A DNA stretch of 46,071 nucleotides from Candidatus Cloacimonadota bacterium (GTDB lineage: Bacteria; Cloacimonadota; Cloacimonadia; Cloacimonadales; WRIO01). A program made the translations under genes and the position numbers. This document shows, in pieces, positions 27,003-35,927 of the stretch. The stretch spans positions 1 through 46,071 of the forward strand of contig WRLO01000020.1 of NCBI GenBank assembly GCA_009777575.1, in the 5' to 3' direction. Numbering within the stretch: position 1 is the first letter of the stretch; each line of letters begins with the position of its first letter. The notes under the pieces are model-generated. The model did not search any database. It was given only the letters and a program-made list of their open reading frames with translations, and was not told where the DNA came from.

Positions 27003-28682
27003 TCACATCCCCATCACCACTTCACAATCTTTTTTATAAAATGCAATGCTGTATTTATAAATCTTTTCATAACCTTCTTTTTTCAGATTGTGGATATATT
27101 CCTTTTCATTTATCTGTTCAAGACCTTTTTGAGCTTCGTTTTTCAGATTTTCAATAACTTCCTCCTTTATAATGGAACGAAATTTGCAATGTTTAAACTC
27201 TATCACGACTGCGTAATCGTTTTTATTTAGAGGTTTTATCAAGCAATCTGACCTTCCTTTGCCTGATTCCGGATTGGAATATACTACATAATCATTTTCC
27301 ACAGCGAGCAATATACCAAAGATAAACATATGATAACTATTTTCTTCTTTAAAATCGTGGCAACTGGGATTATTTAATAATTCTTCATTGAGAACCGTCT
27401 GGACACCTTGAGGATCGCCATTCAAGAGGTATTCTACAAATTCTTGGATGGTTTTGGAGATTGATTTTTGTTTTCTACGCAACCATTCTTGCGAAGTGCG
27501 AGAAAAAACATTAAATATCTCCTTGTTTACAAGTTCAGCTGAAAACCTACCAGATTTCGCTCCATTACAAGGTTTTATATATCCAGCACTTAAGAGTAAT
27601 GACCAAAATTTATCTGTACTTTCATATTCGATAGGATATGTAAATGCTTCTTCAAAACTCATCTTGATAGTTTTTCCTGTCAAAAGACCAGCTATATCAT
27701 CTTTTAGTTCATCACTGCCTTCAGGAAATAGCTCTTTAAATATTTGCATATCACCTGTGTTTACCCAAAAATTCTCAAACGATTGTTTTTTTAAATATCC
27801 GGTTATACTCCATGGATTATACATATCTTCCTCGCCTATTCTGTAACCATCATACCATCTTTTAATTTCTGGATACATATCTCCAACTCCAAACATCTCA
27901 CAAGCATTTTTTACTTCATCTTCTGTAAACCCAAAACAGGTAGAAAACTCTTTATCCATTATTCCAGAGATCATTGGATTATTAAAACTACTAAACAGGC
28001 TCTCTCTCGCTATTCGTAGCACTCCTGTCAACACTCCAAATTCTAAATAGTCATTTGACTTAAAAACATAACCTAAATAATTCCTCATAAAACCTATCAT
28101 ATCTTGATAAAAACCTTTAAATACTGAATTATCCAAAGGGGCATCATATTCGTCTAACAATATGACTACTCGTTTTTTATGGTATTCATACAAGCATTCT
28201 GTAAGAAAGATTAATGAAGACTCAAGCTCTGTTTCTGAGGCTTCTTCCGCACAATATTTATGAAATTTTCTCTTTTTATAATCATCCAGCACATCACCTG
28301 CACAAAGATATTGCTTCTCACGATATATTCGAGACATCATAATCCCCATATTTTCCATTGAAGTTTCAAAATTTTTATTTTTGATATTCTTCAGCGTTAA
28401 GAAGATAACGGGATATTGGTTCAAATGCTTTTCAATTATGACGTTATGCTCCATTATCTTTAGACCTTCAAAAAATGTTTTACTATCCTTTTTTATATCA
28501 AAAAAGGACTTCAACATGCTCAGATTCATGGTTTTTCCAAACCTACGCGGTCTTGTTATCAGGGTAACATCACCTTTATTTTCCAGCAATTCTTTTATAA
28601 ATAGAGTCTTGTCTATATAAAAATATTCACCTTCAATAATTTTTTCAAAAGATTCTGCGCCGGTTAAAATTTGCTTTTTCAT
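27003..28682 (-). CDS. AAA-ATPase-like / PD-(D/E)XK nuclease-like protein, copy 1
   Basis: A 559-residue protein of the family with an N-terminal AAA-ATPase-like domain and a C-terminal PD-(D/E)XK domain (the Pfam AAA-ATPase_like plus PDDEXK_9 pairing, recalled). The Walker A-like 'ITRPRRFGKTMNLSML' is at ~37-52 and Walker B 'VVILLDEYDAPLDN' at ~170. The nuclease site near 485-512 reads 'GKGRSDCLIKPLNKNDYAVVIEFK' (Asp, then Glu-x-Lys). These genes are abundant in several anaerobic lineages and their role is unknown; mobile-element or defence functions have been supposed. The protein is almost identical to copy 2 at 30134-31825. It lacks four residues near the C-terminus (FRSIIKEEV against FRSPLQVGDKEEV). 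There is no ribosome site stronger than ATAATT-AT-ATG. Confidence 0.9.
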   Translation of the reverse strand: MKKQILTGAESFEKIIEGEYFYIDKTLFIKELLENKGDVTLITRPRRFGKTMNLSMLKSFFDIKKDSKTFFEGLKIMEHNVIIEKHLNQYPVIFLTLKNIKNKNFETSMENMGIMMSRIYREKQYLCAGDVLDDYKKRKFHKYCAEEASETELESSLIFLTECLYEYHKKRVVILLDEYDAPLDNSVFKGFYQDMIGFMRNYLGYVFKSNDYLEFGVLTGVLRIARESLFSSFNNPMISGIMDKEFSTCFGFTEDEVKNACEMFGVGDMYPEIKRWYDGYRIGEEDMYNPWSITGYLKKQSFENFWVNTGDMQIFKELFPEGSDELKDDIAGLLTGKTIKMSFEEAFTYPIEYESTDKFWSLLLSAGYIKPCNGAKSGRFSAELVNKEIFNVFSRTSQEWLRRKQKSISKTIQEFVEYLLNGDPQGVQTVLNEELLNNPSCHDFKEENSYHMFIFGILLAVENDYVVYSNPESGKGRSDCLIKPLNKNDYAVVIEFKHCKFRSIIKEEVIENLKNEAQKGLEQINEKEYIHNLKKEGYEKIYKYSIAFYKKDCEVVMGM

Positions 28683-28800
28683 AATAATTCCAATTTAATA
28701 TATTTATCAAGACCATTATTTTATTTGTAGCTTAATTGTCAAGTAATAAAAAATAAACCAATTAATTATATTTACATTATAAAGGTTATATCCCGCAGGA
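28683..28800. other. shared 5' flank of the duplicated AAA/PD-DEXK gene
   Basis: The first ~70 bases match the region upstream of copy 2 (31826-31893) with a single visible change. The homology ends at about 28751, marking one border of the duplicated segment. The remainder is AT-rich and featureless. Confidence 0.7.
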
Positions 28801-29016
28801 GTCCTTTCCGAAAAGTATATTAATAAAATTTTACCTTACATAAGCCGAAGGTATGTGAAGCTAGGTAGAAAATGATGTAAAACACAAAACCGCATCCCGT
28901 AGGGATGAAACCAAGCTATTGGCACATTTTGTTGCATCCCTACAAGATGCAACATGGTGCATATATTGCTTTCTACAGAGCTAACATCTCTACGCAAACG
29001 ACTTTTCGGAGAGGAC
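28801..29016. mobile_element. MITE-like element, copy 2 (216 bp)
   Basis: Terminal inverted repeats GTCCTTTCCGAAAAGT and ACTTTTCGGAGAGGAC differ at one position. The interior is largely identical to the copy at 17960-18178 (same palindromes, same GGTAGAAAATGATG linker). No clear target duplication flanks this copy. It lies between the duplicated AAA gene and the VWA gene. Confidence 0.7.
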
Positions 29017-29362
29017 TTATTTATCTGTTCAAAAATATAATCACAAAATGGAACAGATAAATCAATTCCTTACAAAATCAAGATATGGACTAAGTGATAT
29101 GTTTCGACAGAATATATTATGTCGAAACTTATGTCAGTTCCCTCTGTGTTCTCTGTCGGTTCAAAAGATTACTAGCAGAATTATTACCTACATGACACTA
29201 AGCTTTCTTCTCTTCGTTGGCAGCTACTTGTAACTCATTCATCTCTGTGTACTCTGTATTTTTAGCATAACAAAATCATCTTAGATAGTCTCATATATGA
29301 CCCCTCTCTGAAACCGCTATTTAATGTAGGTTCACAATTTAGCCTTCCCTTTCTACCTTTTT
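29017..29362. other. gene-free region with one perfect hairpin
   Basis: An inverted repeat, GTTTCGACA / TGTCGAAAC (29101-29109 and 29120-29128), has a 10-base loop and no U tract. Two CTCTGTGTNCTCTGT-like phrases follow. A 61-codon plus-strand frame has no ribosome site and unconvincing composition. The 3' end and any terminator of the VWA gene should lie near 29340. Confidence 0.5.
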
Positions 29363-30031
29363 CTATTTCTTCTTATTTTTCTTACCTCTTTTTTCAAAAT
29401 CCTCTTCAATTTTTTCTTTCCAAGAACTGTCCAAAGAAATTTTAGAACTGCGAGAATAAGCCATTATAGAGTCTCCTAATTTCTCATAAACTCCTGATAT
29501 CCCCATTTTATCTGAAAGATAATTAACTGAGTAGTCTTTTTGAATGCCCATCATTTCACCAGTCTCCACTGCATCTATATTCGCACCGAGAAAAAGGAAA
29601 TCCCATTTATAGACATCTTTTTGATGTTGAATCATTTCTTTTACTTTATTGCTGGAATAATTTCGACTAGCATTTTCCTGCCCATCAGTGATGATGACAA
29701 ACAGCACTTTTTCAGGTCTTAGCTCTTCTGCTGTGTTTTTTAGAACAAGACCTATATCATCAATGGTTTTCCCTACAGCATCGAGTAATGCTGTATAACC
29801 GCCGACAATATAATCCTTTTTTGTAATTTCTCTGATTTCTTGGATAGATACCCGATCATGTAGTAGTTTGTAAAAGTTATCGAACAATACAGTAGATACA
29901 TGGCACTCTACATCAGCTTCTTTTTGTTTTTTTAGCATTGAATTGAAGCCACCTATAGTGTCTTCTTCCAAACCTTGCATTGAACCGCTTTTATCTAAAA
30001 TAAAGACAAGTTCTGTTAATCCTGTTTTCAT
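29363..30031 (-). CDS. von Willebrand factor type A domain protein
   Basis: A 222-residue, signal-less VWA protein. The metal-ion-dependent adhesion site is complete: 'LVFILDKSGSMQG' (DxSxS, ~9-21), the Thr in 'GGYTALLDAVG' (~77-87) and the Asp in 'VIITDGQENASR'. The C-terminus is highly charged (EEDFEKRGKKNKKK). Small cytoplasmic VWA proteins of this type often act as scaffolds for an ATPase or another partner. No MoxR-like ATPase is beside it, but AAA-type genes flank it on both sides. Ribosome site CAGGAGATTAAAATC. Partner and function are unknown. Confidence 0.85.
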   Translation of the reverse strand: MKTGLTELVFILDKSGSMQGLEEDTIGGFNSMLKKQKEADVECHVSTVLFDNFYKLLHDRVSIQEIREITKKDYIVGGYTALLDAVGKTIDDIGLVLKNTAEELRPEKVLFVIITDGQENASRNYSSNKVKEMIQHQKDVYKWDFLFLGANIDAVETGEMMGIQKDYSVNYLSDKMGISGVYEKLGDSIMAYSRSSKISLDSSWKEKIEEDFEKRGKKNKKK

Positions 30032-30133
30032 GATTTTAATCTCCTGAACTTTTTATTCAATTTTAATGAAAATATATTACTTTGGCTATTTTTTATTATT
30101 ATAATGATTTTTTAAGGAATAATATAAAACGGT

Positions 30134-31825
30134 TCACATCCCCATCACCACCTCACAATCTTTTTTATAAAATGCAATGCTATATTTGTAAATCTTTTCA
30201 TATCCTTCTTTTTTCAAATTGTGGATATATTCCTTTTCGTTTATCTGTTCAAGACCTTTTTGAGCTTCATTTTTCAGATTTTCAATAACTTCCTCTTTAT
30301 CTCCCACTTGCAAAGGAGAACGAAATTTGCAATGTTTAAACTCTATCACGACTGCGTAATCGTTTTTATTTAGAGGTTTTATCAAGCAATCTGACCTTCC
30401 TTTGCCTGATTCCGGATTGGAATATATTACATAATCATTCTCCACTGCGAGCAATATACCAAATATAAACATATGGTAGCTATTTTCTTCTTTAAAATCG
30501 TGGCAACTGGGATTATTTAGTAATTCTTCATTGAGAACCGTCTGGACACCTTGAGGATCGCCATTCAAGAGGTATTCTACAAATTCTTGGATGGTTTTGG
30601 AGATTGATTTTTGTTTTCTACGCAACCATTCTTGCGAAGTGCGAGAAAAAACATTAAATATCTCCTTGTTTACAAGTTCAGCTGAAAACCTACCAGATTT
30701 CGCTCCATTACAAGGTTTTATATATCCAGCACTTAAGAGTAATGACCAAAATTTATCTGTACTTTCATATTCGATAGGATATGTAAATGCTTCTTCAAAA
30801 CTCATCTTGATAGTTTTTCCTGTCAAAAGACCAGCTATATCATCTTTTAGTTCATCACTGCCTTCAGGAAATAGCTCTTTAAATATTTGCATATCACCTG
30901 TGTTTACCCAAAAATTCTCAAACGATTGTTTTTTTAAATATCCGGTTATACTCCATGGATTATACATATCTTCCTCGCCTATTCTGTAACCATCATACCA
31001 TCTTTTAATTTCTGGATACATATCTCCAACTCCAAACATCTCACAAGCATTTTTTACTTCATCTTCTGTAAACCCAAAACAGGTAGAAAACTCTTTATCC
31101 ATTATTCCAGAGATCATTGGATTATTAAAACTACTAAACAGGCTCTCTCTCGCTATTCGTAGCACTCCTGTCAACACTCCAAATTCTAAATAGTCATTTG
31201 ACTTAAAAACATAACCTAAATAATTCCTCATAAAACCTATCATATCTTGATAAAAACCTTTAAATACTGAATTATCCAAAGGGGCATCATATTCGTCTAA
31301 CAATATGACTACTCGTTTTTTATGGTATTCATACAAGCATTCTGTAAGAAAGATTAATGAAGACTCAAGCTCTGTTTCTGAGGCTTCTTCCGCACAATAT
31401 TTATGAAATTTTCTCTTTTTATAATCATCCAGCACATCACCTGCACAAAGATATTGCTTCTCACGATATATTCGAGACATCATAATCCCCATATTTTCCA
31501 TTGAAGTTTCAAAATTTTTATTTTTGATATTCTTCAGCGTTAAGAAGATAACGGGATATTGGTTCAAATGCTTTTCAATTATGACGTTATGCTCCATTAT
31601 CTTTAGACCTTCAAAAAATGTTTTACTATCCTTTTTTATATCAAAAAAGGACTTCAACATGCTCAGATTCATGGTTTTTCCAAACCTACGCGGTCTTGTT
31701 ATCAGGGTAACATCACCTTTATTTTCCAGCAATTCTTTTATAAATAGAGTCTTGTCTATATAAAAATATTCACCTTCAATAATTTTTTCAAAAGATTCTG
31801 CGCCGGTTAAAATTTGCTTTTTCAT
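30134..31825 (-). CDS. AAA-ATPase-like / PD-(D/E)XK nuclease-like protein, copy 2
   Basis: A 563-residue paralogue of the gene at 27003-28682, with the same Walker A-like (RPRRFGKT), Walker B (LLDEYDAP) and PD-(D/E)XK (GRSD ... IEFK) motifs. By eye the two genes are identical over roughly 1.3 kb at the 5' end and differ at some 15 positions plus a 12-base indel in the ~380 bases at the 3' end. Nearly all of those changes are silent (one Val/Ile replacement). This copy has the longer 'SPLQVGDKEEV' loop, probably the ancestral form. Homology extends about 70 bases upstream of the start. The pattern indicates duplication followed by gene conversion under purifying selection. Confidence 0.9.
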   Translation of the reverse strand: MKKQILTGAESFEKIIEGEYFYIDKTLFIKELLENKGDVTLITRPRRFGKTMNLSMLKSFFDIKKDSKTFFEGLKIMEHNVIIEKHLNQYPVIFLTLKNIKNKNFETSMENMGIMMSRIYREKQYLCAGDVLDDYKKRKFHKYCAEEASETELESSLIFLTECLYEYHKKRVVILLDEYDAPLDNSVFKGFYQDMIGFMRNYLGYVFKSNDYLEFGVLTGVLRIARESLFSSFNNPMISGIMDKEFSTCFGFTEDEVKNACEMFGVGDMYPEIKRWYDGYRIGEEDMYNPWSITGYLKKQSFENFWVNTGDMQIFKELFPEGSDELKDDIAGLLTGKTIKMSFEEAFTYPIEYESTDKFWSLLLSAGYIKPCNGAKSGRFSAELVNKEIFNVFSRTSQEWLRRKQKSISKTIQEFVEYLLNGDPQGVQTVLNEELLNNPSCHDFKEENSYHMFIFGILLAVENDYVIYSNPESGKGRSDCLIKPLNKNDYAVVIEFKHCKFRSPLQVGDKEEVIENLKNEAQKGLEQINEKEYIHNLKKEGYEKIYKYSIAFYKKDCEVVMGM

Positions 31826-31859
31826 AATAATTCCAATTTAATATATTTATCAAGACCAT

Positions 31860-32190
31860 TATTTTATCTGTAGCTTAATTGTCAAGTAATAAAAATATAC
31901 CAGTTTATTAATACCTATTAATATTTATTTTAAATATAATAGTAAAAACACCCTAGACTTTTTTATGAGGCTACTTCATAATGGGTTTCCTTGTCGTTAC
32001 ATACGAAAACCGCCACCCTCAGTGAGGGGGTATTAAATAGGGAGTTGTTTTCATTTTTGAAGGTGATGGGGTATAATGGACTATCCTGACCGTAGCGAAG
32101 AATCTGTAATTCTGTATTTAGCAGTAGATTTGAGGTTCTCCACTCCCTTCGGAATGACAAAATATCACATTATATGACAGCCTCATATCA
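31860..32190. other. gene-free region with mosaic dispersed repeat
   Basis: After ~33 bases of duplicated flank the sequence is AT-rich, then becomes mosaic: CACCCTCAGTGAGGGGG at about 32016-32031 and, near 32085-32160, ACCGTAGCGAAGAATCTG and CTCCCTTCGGAATGACA. These resemble the 'GTCATTCCGAA...AGATTCTTCGCTACG' repeats seen in many environmental genomes (recalled). A 65-codon minus-strand frame spans it and is not credible as a gene. The ispG transcript ends at its left side. Confidence 0.5.
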
Positions 32191-32192
32191 TG

Positions 32193-33281
32193 CTATTTTA
32201 AATGAGAATTAGCATTTATTGTCAAAATTATTTTTTCCATTAGGCAATCTACAAGATTGTCAACTGACACTTTTTGAACTATTGCTCCTTTTTCAAATAT
32301 CAAACCTTCATTTTTTCCGCCAGCTATTCCAAAATCTGCTTCTTTTGCCTCTCCAGGACCGTTTACTTCACAACCCATAACTGCTACAGTCATATTAACA
32401 TTTTCAAATGGTTTCAACCTTTCTTCAACTTCCTTGGTCAGTTTTAGCATTGGTATTTCTGTTCTTCCACAGGTTGGGCAACTGATTATTTCTAATCCTT
32501 TTCTATAACCAAGTGCTTTTAAAATTGCTTTTCCTACTTTTATTTCTTTGACCGGGTCATCTGTAAGTGAAACTCTAATAGTGTCGCCTATCCCTTCGGC
32601 TAATAATGTCCCGATTCCGATTGATGATTTTATCGTACCTGAAAATTCCGTTCCAGACTCGGTAACTCCGAGATGAAGTGGATATTCGGTTTGCTTTGCA
32701 ATCAACCTATAGGCTTCGATTGTGAGTGGAACTGAGCTTGCTTTCACAGATATTTTTATTTGATCGAAATTGTTATCCTCAAGAATTCGGACATGTTCCA
32801 TAGCACTTTCTACCAATCCTTCTGCTGATACTCCATGTTTTTGAAGTATATGTTTTGCTATTGAACCACTGTTTACACCAATTCTAATAGGAGTTTTGTA
32901 TTCCTTTGCATAATCTATGACTTTTTTTATCTTGTCTCTTGAACCTATATTGCCCGGATTGAGCCTCAAACCACTTACCCCATTTTTTATCGATTCTATT
33001 GCTAATAAATAATCAAAATGTATATCAGCTATTATTGGAATTTTTACTTCTTTTGTTAATATCTTCAAAACTTTCGCTGATTCCATTTCTGGCACTGCAA
33101 GCCGAACTATCTCACATCCTGCTTCTACAAGTTCTTTTATTTGCTTAAAGGTGCTTTCTATGTCTTTTGTCTTAGTATTACACATCCCCTGAATGCTCAC
33201 TGTATGTTCACTACCTATTTGCATATTTCCCAAAGAGATACTTTTAGTTGGACGTCTTTTTATATTATTGCTCTCATTCAT
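32193..33281 (-). CDS. ispG: 4-hydroxy-3-methylbut-2-enyl-diphosphate synthase
   Basis: A 362-residue [4Fe-4S] enzyme of the methylerythritol phosphate pathway, converting 2-C-methylerythritol 2,4-cyclodiphosphate to HMBPP. It is the short bacterial form (TIM barrel plus C-terminal iron-sulfur domain). Motifs: 'SMQGMCNTKTKD'-like start (SIQGMCNTKTKDIEST), 'LRLNPGNIG', 'IRIGVNSGS', 'CPTCGRTEI' and 'VAVMGCEVNGPGEAKEADFGIAGG', with the three cluster cysteines in the last two. It is the last gene of a likely tdh-acpS-ispG operon, 22 bases after acpS. Its ribosome site is AGGAGAATTTCAAATG. Confidence 0.96.
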   Translation of the reverse strand: MNESNNIKRRPTKSISLGNMQIGSEHTVSIQGMCNTKTKDIESTFKQIKELVEAGCEIVRLAVPEMESAKVLKILTKEVKIPIIADIHFDYLLAIESIKNGVSGLRLNPGNIGSRDKIKKVIDYAKEYKTPIRIGVNSGSIAKHILQKHGVSAEGLVESAMEHVRILEDNNFDQIKISVKASSVPLTIEAYRLIAKQTEYPLHLGVTESGTEFSGTIKSSIGIGTLLAEGIGDTIRVSLTDDPVKEIKVGKAILKALGYRKGLEIISCPTCGRTEIPMLKLTKEVEERLKPFENVNMTVAVMGCEVNGPGEAKEADFGIAGGKNEGLIFEKGAIVQKVSVDNLVDCLMEKIILTINANSHLK

Positions 33282-33303
33282 TTGAAATTCTCCTAATTTT
33301 AGA

Positions 33304-33723
33304 TTATTCCAATATCACTGATGCTATAGCAAGTTCCTTTGTATGACTGATAGATACATATATTTCTGAAATAATATTTTCAGCATCTTTATCTGATTTA
33401 CGCAAACTATGTTTTTCATTTTTGATATTATAAAAAATATCTCTCGTTACTCCATACAAAAGAATATAAGGCTTACCATCTGGGTTATTTAATACCTCGA
33501 TGTCTTTCCATGAAGCTCCTTTTGAAAATCCAGTTCCTAGCGCTTTCATAAACGCTTCTTTTACCGCAAAACGAGCAGCATATGATTGATATTTTTCCTT
33601 TTTAGTTTCGCAATATGCTATTTCATTTTCTGTAAAAACTTTTTCTCGAAAACCGACTGTCTTTTTTATTGCTTCTCTGATTCGAGATACTTCTATGATA
33701 TCTATACCATGTCCAAAAATCAT
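33304..33723 (-). CDS. acpS: holo-[acyl-carrier-protein] synthase
   Basis: A 139-residue 4'-phosphopantetheinyl transferase that loads CoA-derived pantetheine onto the acyl carrier protein. Family motifs are intact: 'GHGIDIIEVSRI' (Mg-binding Asp8), 'KVFTENEIAYC', 'YAARFAVKEAFMKALGTGF' (Glu and Lys of the active site) and the C-terminal 'VSISHTKELAIASVI'. It is slightly longer than the usual ~120-125 residues because of a charged loop (NEKHSLRKSDKDAEN). It lies 47 bases after the threonine-dehydrogenase gene and 22 before ispG. Lipid synthesis housekeeping. Confidence 0.95.
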   Translation of the reverse strand: MIFGHGIDIIEVSRIREAIKKTVGFREKVFTENEIAYCETKKEKYQSYAARFAVKEAFMKALGTGFSKGASWKDIEVLNNPDGKPYILLYGVTRDIFYNIKNEKHSLRKSDKDAENIISEIYVSISHTKELAIASVILE

Positions 33724-33770
33724 AATTTATGCTTTAAATAATTCAATACACATTTCTCCCTATATTAAAC

Positions 33771-34718
33771 CTATTTTGACTTCCTTAAAACTTTCAACAT
33801 ATCTTCTGTCATGCTTGATATATTGTATTTAGGGTTCCAACCCCATTCTTCCCTCGCACAACTGTCATCAAGACTTCGAGGCCATGAATCTGCTATTGCT
33901 TGTCTTACAGGATCTATGTTGTAATCAATTGTAAAATTCGGTATATGCTTCTTGATTTCTAAACAAAGTTTTTCAGGGTCAAATTGCATTGAAGTGACAT
34001 TGAACGCATTTCGGTGCTTTAGTTTTGCTGGATCAGCCTCCATCAGTTGAATAGCTGCGTCAATTGCATCAGGCATATACATCATATCCATCTGAGTATC
34101 TGATTTTAAAAAACAGGTATAATGACCTTTTTCTATTGCTTCATAAAATATATGAACTGCATAATCTGTAGTGCCACCACCCGGCGGAGTTAAACTTGAT
34201 ATCAAACCCGGATATCTCAATCCTCGAGTATCAAGACCAAATTTTTTGTGATAATAATCACATAAAAGCTCTCCAGAAACTTTTGTTACTCCATATATAG
34301 TGTTTGGTCTCTGAATTGTATCCTGTGGCGTGTTGTCGCGAGGGGTGCCAGGTCCAAATGCTCCTATAGAACTCGGTGTAAATAATGCTGCTTTGAATTC
34401 CACACAAACATAAAGAAGATTAACTAATCCCCCAACATTGACTTTCCATGAAAGAAATGGTTCATCTTCACCTTTGGCTGATAGTAGAGCTACTAAATTA
34501 AAAACAGTATCAATCTGATATTTCTTCATCACTTCGTAAAGTTTTACCATATCCAAAATATCGATTTCCTCAAAAATGCCTGCTTTTAAGACCTCTGCAT
34601 TTGCGCTGAGGTTGATATCGGCTGCTACCACATTATTGATACCATATTGCTTGCGCAACTCCGTAACTAGCTCTGATCCTATCTGACCAGCAGCTCCTAT
34701 GACTAGTATGTTTTTCAT
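33771..34718 (-). CDS. tdh: SDR-type L-threonine 3-dehydrogenase
   Basis: A 315-residue NAD-dependent short-chain dehydrogenase/epimerase-fold enzyme. The N-terminal Rossmann motif is 'VIGAAGQIGSELV'; the catalytic Ser and YxxxK appear in 'TPSSIGAFG' and 'NTIYGVTKVSGELL'. The segment 'LRYPGLISSLTPPGGGTTDYAVHIFYEAIEKGHYTCFL' is typical of the epimerase-like threonine dehydrogenases that oxidise threonine to 2-amino-3-ketobutyrate. The start is taken at the ATG at 34718 because GGAG lies five bases upstream; a GTG two codons earlier is too close to it. No 2-amino-3-ketobutyrate CoA ligase gene is adjacent. It probably serves amino-acid fermentation. Confidence 0.88.
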   Translation of the reverse strand: MKNILVIGAAGQIGSELVTELRKQYGINNVVAADINLSANAEVLKAGIFEEIDILDMVKLYEVMKKYQIDTVFNLVALLSAKGEDEPFLSWKVNVGGLVNLLYVCVEFKAALFTPSSIGAFGPGTPRDNTPQDTIQRPNTIYGVTKVSGELLCDYYHKKFGLDTRGLRYPGLISSLTPPGGGTTDYAVHIFYEAIEKGHYTCFLKSDTQMDMMYMPDAIDAAIQLMEADPAKLKHRNAFNVTSMQFDPEKLCLEIKKHIPNFTIDYNIDPVRQAIADSWPRSLDDSCAREEWGWNPKYNISSMTEDMLKVLRKSK

Positions 34719-34809
34719 AAACACTCCATATATAAAAAATTATTTAAGTTTTAAATTTTTATTAGGGGATTTTTTGTCAACGATTATTATTTTATGTAAT
34801 TTGTGAATA

Positions 34810-35547
34810 TTAATAAAATTTAAGCATAGTATCCTTATTTTTAAGGAAATAATGATAATTATATATACATTTTCCATATTTTTCTCGCCTGTTTTCAAAT
34901 TTCAGTATTTCTTTTTTCAATATCTCTTTTGAATGTTTTAAATCAAATTTTATTGTGTTAAAATATAGCTCATAAAAATTTATTAGAAAATCTGTGAATA
35001 TATTAGGTAGGTGGGTTTCACAAAAAAATAACAAAACTGAATATACATCACATAGAGGGTGGTCAAAACTAATTTCAGTAAAATCAAACATGAATATCTT
35101 ATCCTCAAGTGGTTCAGAATCATTGCTTTTTATCTGACTAAGAAGAGCAGAATGTGCATGATCACTTTCAGATTTAGTAGAAACAGCCGAATATATATAA
35201 TTGTTGAGATTTGTGTCGTTGTGGACAAGAGTATTTATCCCTGAAATATCTTTGTCATTATTTTCTTCTCTATGTGTAAATTCAATTGATGACAAATTGT
35301 GGAACTCCCCCAAAGTTTTCGCTAATAATAATTGCTTGTCTGGGGTTATCTGATAAAGACTTTTTCCTTCAATATTTTCTAAGTAAAGAGTTTGTTTTTT
35401 TACATTTATGAGCTTAGGAATATAGTCAAATTCTCCATATTCTTTATAAAAATGATATTCTGTGTAAAAATCTTGTTCATTAATAAATATTTTTTTTATT
35501 AAATTATTTTCAAGTATCACTTGGTTTTTCATTGTTATTTTTGTCAT
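34810..35547 (-). CDS. APH/choline-kinase-fold phosphotransferase
   Basis: A 245-residue protein with a kinase-like fold. The catalytic loop 'LVHNDTNLNNYIY' (HxDxxxxN, ~108-120) and the metal-binding 'MFDFTEISFDHPLCDVYSVLLFF' (~153-175) are clear. The N-terminal lobe is short ('NLIKKIFINEQDFYTEYHFYKEYGEF ... YLENIEGKSLYQI'). Family members phosphorylate small molecules (choline, aminoglycosides, sugars, amino acids). The substrate is unknown, and nothing here points to antibiotic resistance. An insertion rich in Ser/Glu (~122-148) lies between the two motifs. It stands alone, 91 bases from tdh. Confidence 0.75.
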   Translation of the reverse strand: MTKITMKNQVILENNLIKKIFINEQDFYTEYHFYKEYGEFDYIPKLINVKKQTLYLENIEGKSLYQITPDKQLLLAKTLGEFHNLSSIEFTHREENNDKDISGINTLVHNDTNLNNYIYSAVSTKSESDHAHSALLSQIKSNDSEPLEDKIFMFDFTEISFDHPLCDVYSVLLFFCETHLPNIFTDFLINFYELYFNTIKFDLKHSKEILKKEILKFENRREKYGKCIYNYHYFLKNKDTMLKFY

Positions 35548-35927
35548 ATATCTCTCTTTAGTTGAAACTATATGTGCACGCTATGGTTACAATTTATTTT
35601 CACTATTTACCAACAAAATCAAAATTTCCCTCATTCAATTCATTTTACTCACTGATAAATATTTTCTAAATAATTAAAATTCACAATGTTCATATACATA
35701 CCTCCACCCAACACTATACATTTCAATCTCTAAAACATTAGGAGGGGGGAGAATTATAAAGACCCCCTAAACAGTTCGAGAAAATTCGAAAAATAGTTTG
35801 ATATTTTTGATTTGATAGCACATATACAAACAAAGTTCTTGACAAAATTAGCTGGTTTATTTATTTGCCAACAGTGGGAATCGTTGATTATGAAATCAGA
35901 TTATGCTTGATATTAAAGGAGAAGCTA
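35548..35927. promoter_or_regulatory. gene-free region with a possible plus-strand promoter
   Basis: This AT-rich spacer lies between the divergent kinase gene and the KilA-N remnant. A TTGACA (35839-35844) with a TATTTG 17 bases later (35862-35867) could have driven the KilA-N gene, which has AAAGGAG before its ATG. Otherwise nothing is recognised apart from a G-run near 35743. Confidence 0.4.

Noticed and set aside
31963..32160. 65-codon minus-strand frame ending in NDKETHYEVAS
   Set aside because: It lies in a mosaic of dispersed repeats common in environmental genomes and has no ribosome site.
34810..35547. Aminoglycoside-resistance gene
   Set aside because: Only the general APH kinase fold is visible. 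No substrate-specific motif or resistance context supports such a call.
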